The notes under the pieces are model-generated. The model saw only the letters and a list, made by a program, of their open reading frames with translations. It ran no database searches and was not told the origin of the DNA. Below are positions 27,640 through 38,806 of a stretch of DNA of 64,000 nucleotides, piece after piece (position 1 is the first letter of the stretch; each line of letters begins with the position of its first letter). Made by a program: the position numbers and the translations under genes. The stretch comes from Taeniopygia guttata (Eukaryota > Chordata > Aves > Passeriformes > Estrildidae), in NCBI RefSeq assembly GCF_048771995.1, contig NC_133063.1, positions 73,210,014-73,274,013 of the forward strand, given 5' to 3'.

Positions 27640-28340
27640 ATTGTAAAAACGCAGTGCATGCAGTAAGCATTATAATCATCCCGACAAACAAGCAAAGGCA
27701 ATCAATGAAGGAATGAAAAGGATAAAAATACACCACCAGACAAAGCAACTCAAGAATTAAATTAATATTCATAATGGAATGCAAGCCAGCCGAATGTCTC
27801 TTTCATGGCATGGCTATTGCATACAAGAGACTATTGTCCACAAGAGAAAAAATCCATATGTGGAGAAAATTTCATGTAATTCTGCTGAGGAGAAAAGCTT
27901 TTCATTCCCAAAATACTTTCTCCTGGTCCCACTGTTTTGATTAAATAAAGTTTTGGGCTCCTTTGCCTGGTAACATTAAAAAAAGTTATCTCTCAGGGTC
28001 CACCCTTCCCTGAGCTCAGTAAGGTTTGCTTTTTTTCCAGCTCTCCGCTTTCATTTGCAGCTGTATAAATATGAACAAAAAAGCCATGCTCATCCAAACA
28101 AAGAAAAAATGGACTGAATATGCATATCCTCATTAACTAAATTTAATTATGACAAGCAGCATATTAATCAGTAGTTGCTCCAGTTACTGCATTCATTGGT
28201 AGGGAGGAGGACTCCAAATTAAAGAGAAGCGTGGGGGACAATTGCATAGTGATTAGGAGGCTGCTCACAACATGATACAATACACTTTCTAAATAATTAT
28301 TCAGAGGAAACAGAATAAAGAGGCAGATTGCTTTATTTTT
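27640..28340. promoter_or_regulatory. Possible conserved noncoding element beside the distal NFIB exon
   Basis: This stretch just inside the NFIB intron is rich in TAAT/ATTA homeodomain-type cores (for example AATTAAATTAATATTCATAA near 27755, and CATTAACTAAATTTAATTAT near 28130). It has no recognisable repeat, and its texture resembles the deeply conserved noncoding elements common around developmental transcription-factor genes such as NFIB. This is a judgement from composition and position only; conservation cannot be measured here. Confidence 0.3.
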
Positions 28341-28767
28341 AAGACCAACTCAAGAACAATTAGCCAAGAGCATGATGACAAGGCTGCTTTCTTTTTTTCT
28401 GTGACTGCTTCCAGCTCCACATTCTCATACCAACTAGCCTGGGCAGCGGGGAGGAATAAAAAAAGAAAGGAAAAAAGAAAAAAAGAGGAGAGAGAGCTGC
28501 AGAGGAGAAGAAATAAAATAGAGAAAGTAAAGAAAAATCCCGTGCTGTATTGCTGCTGTTTTAATGAGAAGGCCCATGCCCCTGCAGCAGCAGAGAAACC
28601 CTATCTATCTCACTGTGATGCTAGGAGCTCTGAAGAGTCACTGAGCTGGAGCCGCAAACTGCGCGCTCTGAACTTTGCAGCACGTGCATTGCAACAGTGA
28701 AGGAGGAGTTCAAAAAAGAAAAAAAAGCTTCCAAGGAGAGGAAAAAAAGGTTACCACATCAACTTAC

Positions 28768-28863
28768 CATCCACCAGGTCCTGGCTGACATGTCATAGCA
28801 AAGCTGCCATTTTATGGAGCTGTCCGATGCTTTTCCTGCCATTACGCTGTCAGCAACCTTCAT
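28768..28863 (-). CDS. NFIB: NFIB alternative (distal) first coding exon, 32 codons
   Basis: On the minus strand an ATG at 28863-28861 opens 32 codons, beginning MKVADSVMAGKASD and ending ARTWWM. They run straight into a consensus donor, G|GTAAGTTGATG (exon end 28768), in phase 0. I recognise this N-terminus from the alternative start of the paralogue NFIA (MKLADSVMAGKASDGS...ARTWWM, from memory), which is spliced to the exon starting DEFHPF of the NFI DNA-binding domain. Assignment to NFIB rather than NFIA rests on ZDHHC21 lying next door, as in other amniotes. An in-frame TGA at 28899-28897 shows the frame does not extend upstream. NFIB is a nuclear, CTF/NF-I family transcription factor that binds TTGGC(N5)GCCAA as a dimer. 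This exon would only change the residues ahead of the DNA-binding domain. The rest of the gene is outside the window to the left. The first ATG has a poor context (C at -3, A at +4). Confidence 0.9.
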
Positions 28864-29450
28864 CAGATGCAGCTCAATGGAAGATAAGACACCTAATCAA
28901 GAAAACATCAGCAGTGGCTTGCTGGGCTACATGTAGGCCAATCCTTATCACACTGCATCATGGGAAAAGCTCCTTTATTAGCAAGAGCTCCAACCTCACT
29001 GATATAAAGACAAGGATCAGGTCTTTTCTTCTTTTTTTTTTTTTTTTTTCCTTTTTGTCTGAAGGGATTGGTGAAACCAGCCAGCATTCTTTGTGTATCA
29101 TGTGTACACCAGTTTAGTACCTCACAAGTGGGCGGCTAGCTGCATTGCTGGGCTACACAGACTTAAGTTTATCTGCATTCTTCTCAGTTGTATATTGTTT
29201 GATATGACCTATGGTCCGCTCTGAGCGTAAGAGAGGAGGGGAAGGATATTATTCTGAATTATCATCTTCCCCAAGACAGACGGGTCCAGCACCAGTGTGG
29301 CCGGGCCCAGAGGTCAGAGCACATATGCGTGCGCACATGGATCTGGGCGCTCGCACGCGCGTGCACGGGTGGGCGCCCCGGGAACACACAGGTAGCAGCT
29401 GCAGCTGGATGCAGCAGGGCTGCCAAAGGCTACAGACTCTGGAACTGGAC
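28864..29450 (-). promoter_or_regulatory. NFIB: Presumed 5' UTR and CpG-rich promoter of the distal NFIB exon
   Basis: This is the stretch immediately upstream of the NFIB start codon in the minus direction. From 28864 to about 29020 it is ordinary-composition DNA without in-frame ATGs that would extend the protein; this is the likely 5' UTR. A poly-T run at about 29032-29050 follows, and a CCAAT box in minus orientation is near 29064-29068. At about 29328-29382 lies a dense CpG cluster of some ten CpGs in 60 bases, including the self-complementary GCACGCGCGTGC at 29353-29364, in a window that is otherwise CpG-poor. No convincing TATA box was found. The transcription start is not defined by the sequence; the boundaries given are approximate. 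Confidence 0.5.
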
Positions 29451-30097
29451 ATATGGAAACAGTTTAACTCTTTGAAATCATCTTTAGGAAGAAATAAGAA
29501 GAGATGGGAGGTGCAGTTGGAATTTCAGTGACGCAGACTTTTCCTCCTCCCTTTCCCATGGATGCTCTTGGTTTCCTCTGCTCTGGATGATCTAGCTGGG
29601 AAGGGGAAGTGAGTGGGAAGGGAACTATTTTAATCACGGCTCCTTCTGCCCCACAGCTTCGGGTCATTTGCCTGTTCTACATACTGGCGCCAGGGTGAGA
29701 AGGCATTCGTTCTGTAAGTTTTCCTTGCAAGGCTTTTCTCCTAATGGAAAATCTGTCATTTCCTGAAGAAAGGACTAGCTTAGAAGAAAAAATAATTCTG
29801 ACTTTGTTTTTAGGTGCAGAAAAGAAAAAGTACATACATAAGAACCCAGAGGAAATCAATAAACCCTGGCTTACATTTAAAAGCTATATAAAGAAGAATC
29901 AGGAGTTGCCAGTCCTGGGTGAAGTGATCAGCATCAGCTTTACTGAGGTATTGCAGATTCTGTATGTACCTTAGCAATAAATCCCTCTTTAGCAAAAATC
30001 AAAGCAATCACCCTCTCCACTTCTCCAAAATTTTATCTTTAAAATTAGTATAGTAACAATAACAATAACAACAAAGCAACATCAACAACAATTGGGG

Positions 30098-30123
30098 ATT
30101 ATTATTATTATTATTATTATTAT

Positions 30124-30185
<62 letters not shown>

Positions 30186-30187
30186 TT
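30098..30187 (+). repeat. Compound trinucleotide repeat (ATT)9(ACT)20
   Basis: Nine ATT units (30098-30124) pass directly into twenty uninterrupted ACT units (30125-30184), followed by one ATT. A degenerate AAC/AAT-rich lead-in occupies about 30052-30090. The repeat lies about 0.7 kb upstream of the CpG patch of the distal NFIB promoter. The serine/asparagine-rich frame it produces on the minus strand is an artefact of the repeat. Confidence 0.97.
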
Positions 30188-33100
30188 TTCTCTTCTTTTT
30201 CCTTGTTTCCACAAGACCAACTCCTAAGTTAAGGACCCATTTATTTAGGTCCTGAAACACTGGCAGCACCTAATGAAATGACTCCCTGAGCCAGTCCGGA
30301 ACGCTGAAAACAGAACAGTTCTGTAGCAGCACCCAGTACATCCAAAGAGCCATTTTCCGTTCTCCCTGTGTGCTATTGAGGTTGGCTTGCAGACTCCGTT
30401 TCTCAGTTATTATAAATACACTGATGAGGCCAGCATTAAAAAAAAATTAATGGACATCCTAATCCCCTAAATTTGCCTAGCTCTTTTTTCTAGAAGAGTT
30501 TCTGTATAATAGGTGAGGATATTTCCTTTTTGATTTCATTCACGTCACAGTGATCAATTGGGACATGAGAAAATTTTTGAATACTGTAAAATCTGCCTAT
30601 GATCAGTTGCTACGGGATGGCTCAGCACACTTAGAGTGCACAGGAGGATTAACTTCAGCTCCATACCCTACATCCTGCTCAAACAGCCTGGATTTGTGAT
30701 AAACATTATAAGGTATGGAGAGCACCAGCAGCAGAGTTTTATCCAGTTTTTGGCAAGTAGTGAACAGGGCAGATGTCCTGAGGCTGAATCTTTCATGTGG
30801 CCTTCACTAACAGGCTCATTATGGTGGGACTACAGAAAGCAGTCAACTGTGGGTGTGAGATAAACCCTGGGAATGTGCTTTCACACATAACCCCTAACTT
30901 CAGACATGCTAACAAGCATATTTGCCAGCACAAGGGAAAATGGGACTGATGTTGAAGAGGGAGATTCTCTGCAGTTTCCCATCCACTGAAGTCTGATCAC
31001 AGGTGAAGAGACCAATTGCTTCAGCCACTAATCTGCCTTACTAGGGCAATTCACAAATCCCCAGCAGCACTGTGACGGCTGGGAGTGTGAGCCCACACTT
31101 TAGGTAATCATGAGCCAGTTCACTGTGCTTAAAAGAGGATAAAAGTTTTATCACACAGTAGCTAACTGAGAGGTCTCAAGCTGCTCTCACATGCCCAGCC
31201 TACAGCAGATCCAATCTTACAGCATCTTCTTTTACTAAGTCAGTCAACAGTGGAGATGCTCCATCCCAGAAAGCTCCTGAACATGCATCTCCTATAGCCA
31301 CAAGCATCACATAGATATTTGCTTATGTACATCCAGGAAAGATAGAGGTACTGATAAGCCTCCCTTCTGCTGCTGCGTGTTGCCTTCTGGTATTAGCTGA
31401 AGGCAGAAAGGAGATTTCTGGCACCCAGGAAGACAACGCCTGCAGTGCTGGTCAGTGCCTGCTTCCCCTACACATGCTGCTCCCATGCCTCCTCCAGCCT
31501 GCTGGGATGTCTGCCTTTCTCCCAGCAATGTCTGCTTTGCAGATGAAACTTTTTAAAATGCTGTAATATGTGGAGATACCACATCTCCTATGCAGCTTGA
31601 AGAAACAGTCATAACCAACACAGACACATATGTTATTGAACAAAATTTTTCAGATTACCTCTTTTTCCTTTCAGAAAAAGACAGGTTTATGAAGAAAGCA
31701 TATGGTACAATTTGCTTGTTACAAAATAGTAATGAATTTCAAGGTAATTCAGGCTTCCATATCGATACAAATTTGGAGTTTTTTAAAATGGAATAATTTG
31801 AATTTTTGAGTAAGCTGGATTATTCAAATTAATTTTTCAAGTGAATTTGACCCAAATTTCTTTGGCTGAGCATTTTGTAAAACATTTTCAAAGGAAAAAA
31901 AGATGTGTATGAAAATATAAAAATTTGACAGAACTAAAATCTGTTTCATATTTAAAGTAAATAAAACGCAAGCAAGTTCACCCACTTCTAATATCTGTCT
32001 TTCTGACACATTAAGAAATAATTTTCAATCTGGCTTTTCCCGAAAGGTTTAGGTTTTCTCAAAGACTTGTTTTCTCAAGGCTGACTCAGCTTTTGATTCT
32101 ACTCCAGGGAGATGTTCCATTTCATACCCAGAAGGAACATTTAGGAATGCTTTAATTTATTTCTATAAGGTCCCAACACTTACTAAGAAACTCAAAGAAA
32201 GAATTTACAGTACTCTCCTCTGGACAATAGGAAGTGCTGGGACAGAGACCCAAACTAGTATTGTAGATTTAAGTAATTGTAGTGAATACATTCATTTGTG
32301 ATGGGCTGAAGCTGGGACATCAGTCCAAGCTATTTACAGTGACAGATTTTGCAGGTTTTAGATAGGTGTTTGGAAAACCCCTTTGGTGTTCCCTTCTTTC
32401 ACCAGGTGCACATACAGCCCTGCCTCTGAGCTTCATGGGAATCCAGAAGGATTGCTGATCTCCAGAACCTACAGAGACTTTCCCCTAACTCCTCCTCAGC
32501 ATGTACCTTTTCTGTTTCTCCTGCTGTTTTCTGGTAAATATTTTAATTCATCATCATTGGCAGCTGCAAAACCTGTTGAGATAAACTCACACAGAAGTAT
32601 CCTTAATGGCATTAGGCCTTTTCATTTCTACTAAGGGAGCCGTACATGGCTACAGAAGCCTGGGGGTGGGAAATAACTGCTATTAACTTTGCTTAACCTT
32701 TCTATTTTTCCTCACTTGACATTAGTGAAGAGACAAATAAAACTTTTAAAAAATTAATTAAACCACGGCAGTAGTTGCCCAAGAAACATCTTTGCTGACT
32801 TCCAGAGTGATGAAAAGCTGTCATTCCTATTAAGCCAACCAGACACTTCCCCCTAAGCATTCTCTTTCTTGTGGGTAGAAATACTTCTTCTTTTCTGAAG
32901 CTCTAGGGTGTCCAAGACATGGCAGGATATTTCCAGGAATGTGAAGAGATTCACAGTAAAGTCACAAAGATTCCTGGCAGAGGATCCAGCAGAAGCACAG
33001 CAGTTCCACTGAAAGTAAAAGTGAAGGCTGTCAGAGAGGCTGACTAATAGGGTTCTTCCAAAATTCTTACTTTTTCTCCTGTCAAAAGTGCCTGCTAGTC

Positions 33101-34670
33101 TTCCAAGCCCAGCAGAGCACTTTTTTGGGACAAGCAGAAAATAGAGGATGGCAGGTACCATCTGGGGTGGTCAAGCTGGCTTCCAAAAGGCTAGAGACTC
33201 AGTTCCTGGTCTGATGACACTCAGGAGCAAAAGTAATGTTAAAGTATTTGTTTCAAATAGCTTTTTGAAGTAATAGATGCAAAGTGCTGAGTAGCAAGGC
33301 AAAGAAGTGAAAACTGCTGTTATATTCAAAAGCACACATCAGTCGAACTGAGAGGCAAATATGATAGTTTAACTTGAAAAAGGAATAATGATACAATTTC
33401 ATTATGTCCAAAGAACTGATGCAGCTTTTGTGTGTATATATATGTAGGCTTGTGGGCTATAATACATTGCAAATTGTACAGAACACAGTCAGATACTCAA
33501 TGATGGAGACATGCCCAGAACTGGAATGTTCAATTGTACATTCAATTGTACATGAAAAATTTAAGAAAATTATTCATTTGCATTATTTCCATCAAAATAA
33601 CCCATGTGCAATAATGAATCCAACGCACAATAAACCAACATGCTAAATTTCTAGCATTCTTTTACATTTATTTCTTTTAAAAAGTTTATAAAATGCAGTA
33701 CATAACTTTTTTCATGTCTAAAAATACTTTTCCCAAAGGAAAACCATTATTTAAATGTGAAGGTGGAGTTACACTTGCCATTAGAAAAAAAAAAAAGAGT
33801 TTGACATTTAAGAATCGTGTGTCTCACACAAGCATTCTTTATTCAGTAAGTACCTGTTTCATGAGGAGGATAGCCTTTAATGTTCAGTAGAGGATAATAC
33901 GCCATCCATCTCATTTGTGGATTGGATTTCATCCCTATGAGCAATGTGAGAATCATACAAATCTGAATTGTATCCCCTGAGATGCAGTGCTAAGAAGCCC
34001 AGTAATAAATGGAGGTCATTATGCTGCCTGCTCACAATCTCCTTAGAAGAAGGGATGGATTCTTTTCACCTTTTCTTTGAAGAGAGGGGAATACTGATGG
34101 ATTTTATCAAATACAGTGCACTTTTGTAAATGCATGTGGAGCAGGGACTTTGCTTACTGCCGATCTCCAGTTCAGTGGCTGCCAAAACAGCTCTATCAGC
34201 CAAGACCAAAACAATTACATCATGTTCACTGTGAGCCAGCATGGCCAGCAGTAAAAGCAGAGGGCTCTAGGGAAAGCAATGCCCTTACCCCAGTCTGCAT
34301 TGCAAATCTAAGGGGTGGCATAGGTACTAAGAAAACCAAATCTAATTGCTCCCCTTTCCCCGGACACTGTAAGCAGTAAAAATTTGGAAGCCAAACCCAC
34401 CCTTTAGCAGTGACTCCCTGCCATTTCACTGCCATGAAATGCTGTCCTTTTTGCACAACAGTGCCTGAAGACTGCAGTGTCACTCTGTGCCTTGCTGAGG
34501 GCACTCAAGGTGGGCAGGAGTGGCTGGTGCTCACAGCCAGCACCTTCCCCTGGAGCAAAGATACCAGTTACACTTACATTCTCAATAGAGAAACCACATA
34601 TGCCACATTTTGGTGTGAGAGGAGACTAGCTCCAAGATATTTTCTACCTTGTCTTCCCTTTTAACTCAGA

Positions 34671-35655
34671 TGTTTCCTTTGCTTGTAACCCATCAGAAGT
34701 GGCAACTAAGCACATCAGCAATGGCGGTAATACCTCTGTAATAACATATAAAAGAAGAAAAATTTATTCTGTGCAATTTATTCTGTGCAAAAACATACTT
34801 CTGTGCAATTACTTCTTGCAGAGAAGTAATTGCAGCCACGGAAGAGAGAAACAGCCCTGCAAACTCCAAGGTCAGTGCAGAAGGAGGGGAAGGAGGTGCT
34901 CCAACCACGGGGTGTGAGATTCCCCTGCAGCTATGAAGCAACTCTGTCCCTGAAGTTCATGGAGGCCCATGTTGGATTAGAGAAAAACTTTCAGCCAACT
35001 GAGGATGCAGGAGCAGGCAGATGCCCAAAAGATGGCTGTGATTCCATGGAAAACCCACTTTGTGCTGGATCTATGGACCTGTGGAGAGAGAAGCCCATGC
35101 TAGAGCAGGTTTGCTGACAAAACTGTGACCTTGGGCCCATGCTGGAGAAACGTAGTCCTAAAGGACTGCACCCTGTGGAAAGCGACCAATGCTGGAGTGG
35201 TCTAAGAAGAACTGCAGCTGAAAGGGTGGACTGAGAATGCAGAAGTTCATGGAGGACTGTTTCCTGTGGGAGGGATTCCACACTGGGGAAGGACTCCTGT
35301 CCTTCAGCAGCAGTAGAAGCAACATGTGATGAACGGACCACAGTACCATTCCCTGTCTCCCTGCACTAGTGATGGGGAGGAAGTAGAGATTCTGTATTAA
35401 AATTAAGCATGGGAAGGAGGGAGGAGTGGGGGGGAAAGTGTTTTTAGGATTTTACTTTTTACTATCCTCTTCTGATTTTAATTGATAATAAATTCAACTA
35501 ATTTCCCCAAGTTGGATCTGTTTGCCCATGACAGTAATCAGTGAGTCATATCTCCTTGTCCTTATCTTAACTATTTTTTAATTATATTTTCTCTCCAGCT
35601 GAGAAGATATAATTTGGTGGACATCTGGCATCCAGCCAAGGTCAACCCACAACAG
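34671..35655 (+). mobile_element. Avian endogenous-retrovirus LTR (solo or partial), about 1 kb
   Basis: This stretch matches a long avian LTR type I recognise. It has a TATAAAAG-like box near 34748, then CCCTGCAAACTCCAAGGTCA. A GC-richer central part follows with degenerate repeats of the phrase 'cc(c/a)atgctggag(c/t)', seen near 35095, 35138 and 35188. Next is a G-rich run near 35420, an AATAAA polyadenylation signal at about 35488, and a 3' end GCATCCAGCCAAGGTCAACC followed by CACAACA. It is in plus orientation, antisense to both flanking genes. No retroviral gag, pol or env frame is recognisable beside it, so it is most likely a solo LTR. The next 350 bp could be a short internal remnant. 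The 5' boundary is approximate and no target-site duplication was evident. Confidence 0.75.
34804..34834 (+). repeat. 13-bp inverted repeat inside the first LTR
   Basis: TGCAATTACTTCT-type left arm (34804-34816) and its complement AGAAGTAATTGCA (34822-34834) surround five bases. It sits just after the TATA-like sequence of the LTR, so it would lie in the 5' end of an LTR-initiated RNA. A direct repeat TTATTCTGTGCAA occurs twice just before it. Confidence 0.8.
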
Positions 35656-38600
35656 GGCTTCTGGGGCCTAAAGCAAGCAGGTCTGACACTGAGCCCATAG
35701 TCACCACATATATTGAGTATTCTGCCTGTCTTCTATCAGCTGTGGGTAAGGAGATGTGGGAGTTGAATTATGACTGGCCATCATTGCTCCTTAGCTAGAG
35801 ATTGTCCAGGTAACCTCTTAGTAAGGAGACCATACTTGGGATGGGAAGAATGTGATGGGAACTGGCTATGGGACAGGGATTTTCCCATGTGGTTAAGTAC
35901 CAACTCCAGGCACTTACAGCAAATTCTCCCAGGGCAGAAGGACTGGGCACGGCAGGTTCCTTGGTTTGCGTGCCAGTCAAATCAGAGATGGCACAGCTGG
36001 GCAGAAAATATGGTCTCCATAAGTTTTCTTTGATGAAACAAAACTCCTGAGAAAGTGAAGAGCATCTGCCATGATCTTATCTTCTACATTCTGTCCTACT
36101 CAGCTCTGAAAGGTTAGTGCTGCTCCAGCAAACAGCACTTCAGGTTATTCCTCAGTTTGCAGCCCACGGTAGGTGAGCCAAATGTGTGAAGGGTCTATGC
36201 AGATGTATTTTGCCTTGTGTTTTGGTACCAGATCATTGGACCTTCACACAAGTATCTGTCATGCCAGAGAGGAGGATTGAACTTTCCCAACAAAAGCACT
36301 AGCTTTTTAACTGAGTAGTTACCAGCATCCCTGTGACTACAGACATGTGATTTAGCTACATATCCATATATGCTGTAGTTATTAATGCCTGCTACTGTGA
36401 CTATTGCTATTGTGCATAATGCTATTGTGACTTGATACAAGTTTTGACATGACTTGTTGTTCAGGTGTTTCCTTTAATATTCATGTGTTCCTGTATCTTC
36501 CTTTTGTCCAGTTTTACCATATAAAGGTTAGCACACTGTGGGCAGAGTATGAAATAACTCAACAAATTGACAAATCCTCTGCTTCCATTAGACACCATAA
36601 TCCTGCAGGGAAGAGCAAACATGGGTATTTAGAAGTCCACAGGGAGCTCAGTGGTGCAGCACTAGAAGAAGCTAGCCCCATGCCTTTGTGAAATAACTGC
36701 ACAAAATGTATGGATTGAGATAACATCCTGCAAAGAGCTCACTGAACCTGAAGCTGCTCTCCTCCTCACAAACTAATTACAAATCGCATAATTGCCATCC
36801 ATTTTATATGATAAATAAATAAAAATATCTATAGCATTGGTTTTGTACACTCACAACTGTAATACAATACAGACTTTCAAATTCAAAGCCTTTAGGCATT
36901 ATAACTGAAAGTGCATTTAAGGTACATTTGCCAAAACCTTTATTTGACCTAGTAATGATAAGTGGACATATGAGGCCTCATCAGTAGTCTCCTAGATGGA
37001 GAGATAATAACTTTCTCTCCAAACCCTTTTAAGCAATACATTAATGTTATTTACTGCCTATCTTTTATGAGAAAACAAACTGCTCTTTCACCTATTCACA
37101 TATCTTTTTTCCAAAAATTTGATATACAGAAAAAATGTGCTCAAAAATAGTTTAACCTTTTATCAGAATCAGCTGCAAATAACAATCAGAAAAATTACCA
37201 TTGTTGACTTTCTCAAAAAAAAGAGAGGTAATTGAGATAATTGTTTCAACTAAATGCTGCTCTGTATCATCTGCGTTTACTAATTCAAGACCTATTTGTA
37301 AGAATAATGGTTCCATTCAGACTTCTCCAAAACTGGAAAATTGATCCTATGAATCAAATATCCACACTGATTTCAACTGTGACAGTTAATTTTTCTCTAT
37401 TTTTTTTTTTTAAGCAGATATGTAGGGAGTGACACATCTTAGGCGTAACATTGACCTCTGGCTTTTCACCTGCCTTTGAACTGATATATCAGAAAACTGC
37501 ACTTAGATTTTAATGAGAATATTGTCCGAGGTACATAGATCTCAATTTGGTTGGCTAATACATTCAGAAAGGAATAATTTTGCTGCTTTGAAAAAGACAT
37601 ACAGGTGAGAAATCTGATCACTGGACATGACTATGGCTGAACTTCAACAGTTCCATCAGCGCTCCATCTTCTAAGTGTCTGCAGTTTTGACACAGCTGAA
37701 ATGTCTACTTTGAAAAGATCTCTAGGGAATTTGCAGGAAGACTTGGGAAGGGTGCACTGTATGTCACATCCAGATACCCATTCATAATTCAGCAATTCCA
37801 CAGGGAAGCTCCAAGGAGTTGTGCTTAACAGAACAAAAGCAGCTGAACTGATGGCAGCAGAAAGGATAAAAATACCAAGATTGTTTTCAACTAAAACTGC
37901 TATTACTTGAAAATTAATATAAACTTAGTTGGCAGAAATATTATCTCCCACCCCCAGGGAGATCTGAGATATGGAGGATGGTGCTGTATCTCTGTTCATC
38001 TGCAAAGCAAGCAAGAAAGAAGGGTCACAGAGCCACATTGCTACTCACAGACTCCTCTGCAGCCTCATCTCTGCCTGGTGTGCTGTGGCTGCAGTGCTGT
38101 TACTTCCTCTATCTTAAAACATACATGCTTTATTCATCAAACAAGGTTCCAGACTCTCCAATATGCAGCAAGAAAAGAACACACTTGGACCAGCAGAAAA
38201 AGCATTGCAGCTCCTTTCCTAGTTCATACATATCACTGTGGCTTCTCACTAACCAAGGATATGAAGGCAGTACCGGTTGCATTTGATGCTGTAGCAATAT
38301 TTTTTCAGATTTATGAGGCTATGAGATCATTTAACCAGTCTAAGGAAAAAAAACTTAGCTTTTTTGTTCTGGGAGTATTGAGGTAGAACAGGGAAACTAA
38401 ATTCTGATTTTTCAGTGCCAGATTAAAAATCTTGACATAAAGCTGAACAGCTGGTGGTGCTGAAGATGTACTACTGGTGAATGAAAGTACTTACAATAAA
38501 AATTTTCAGTCCTGGCTGTTAGTGATAAATAATCAGAATTATTCTTCATCCATACACATGCTGCATGTATGTTTTTATAGAAATATGCCCTGAATATATA

Positions 38601-38777
38601 ACTGTATAGAAAATCGCCAAACTAGATTCAGAAAGGTATTTTCAATTTCCTTATAAATGCTTTCTATAAAAAGGCATATACATAAAGCTTCAATATTTGA
38701 AAGCAAAATAAATTTATCTCAGGTGATTTCCTATGACATGCTCATCTGTTATCCTTAAATTTAACCCAAATTTGAAG

Positions 38778-38806
38778 TAGAAAACTAAATACAGTTTAGT
38801 TTTCTA
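38778..38806. repeat. 12-bp inverted repeat with 5-base loop
   Basis: TAGAAAACTAAA (38778-38789) and TTTAGTTTTCTA (38795-38806) flank TACAG. It is in intergenic DNA; no terminator or known element is implied in a vertebrate genome. Confidence 0.85.

Larger units (their letters stand above)
1..28767 (-). other. NFIB: NFIB intron downstream of the distal first exon (partial)
   Basis: This is inferred to be intron because it begins at the GTAAGT donor of the distal NFIB exon and the DNA-binding-domain exon is not reached before the left edge. I saw no second coding exon in it. In particular, I noticed neither the usual NFIB start exon (MMYSPICLTQ) nor a CpG island. All open frames in it are short, unconserved-looking and without splice or start context. 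The items I could identify are listed separately: a CA/TG microsatellite, an old CR1 piece, a hairpin, a palindrome, a 151-bp tandem duplication and a TAAT-rich possible conserved element near the donor. The remaining stretches (1-6790, 6960-13370, 13570-17500 and 18740-27600) are AT-rich single-copy-looking DNA in which I recognise nothing. Confidence 0.75.

Noticed and set aside
28401..28700. Plus-strand 99-codon frame rich in K, R and E near the NFIB exon
   Set aside because: The charged stretch comes from an A/G-rich low-complexity tract (28456-28530); it is antisense to NFIB, with no supporting splice sites.
28827..29117. Plus-strand 96-codon frame over the NFIB 5' region
   Set aside because: It is the antisense of the NFIB exon and UTR and contains a poly-T-encoded phenylalanine run.
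30008..30220. Serine- and asparagine-rich minus-strand frame
   Set aside because: Produced entirely by the (ATT)n(ACT)n repeat read on the opposite strand.
34116..34640. GC-richer stretch before the first LTR considered as retroviral internal sequence
   Set aside because: No LTR, primer-binding-site or protein similarity could be recognised; left as unassigned intergenic DNA.
37907..38386. 159-codon open frame on the plus strand
   Set aside because: A second overlapping frame is equally open, there is no family resemblance, and its start is embedded in AT-rich noncoding sequence.
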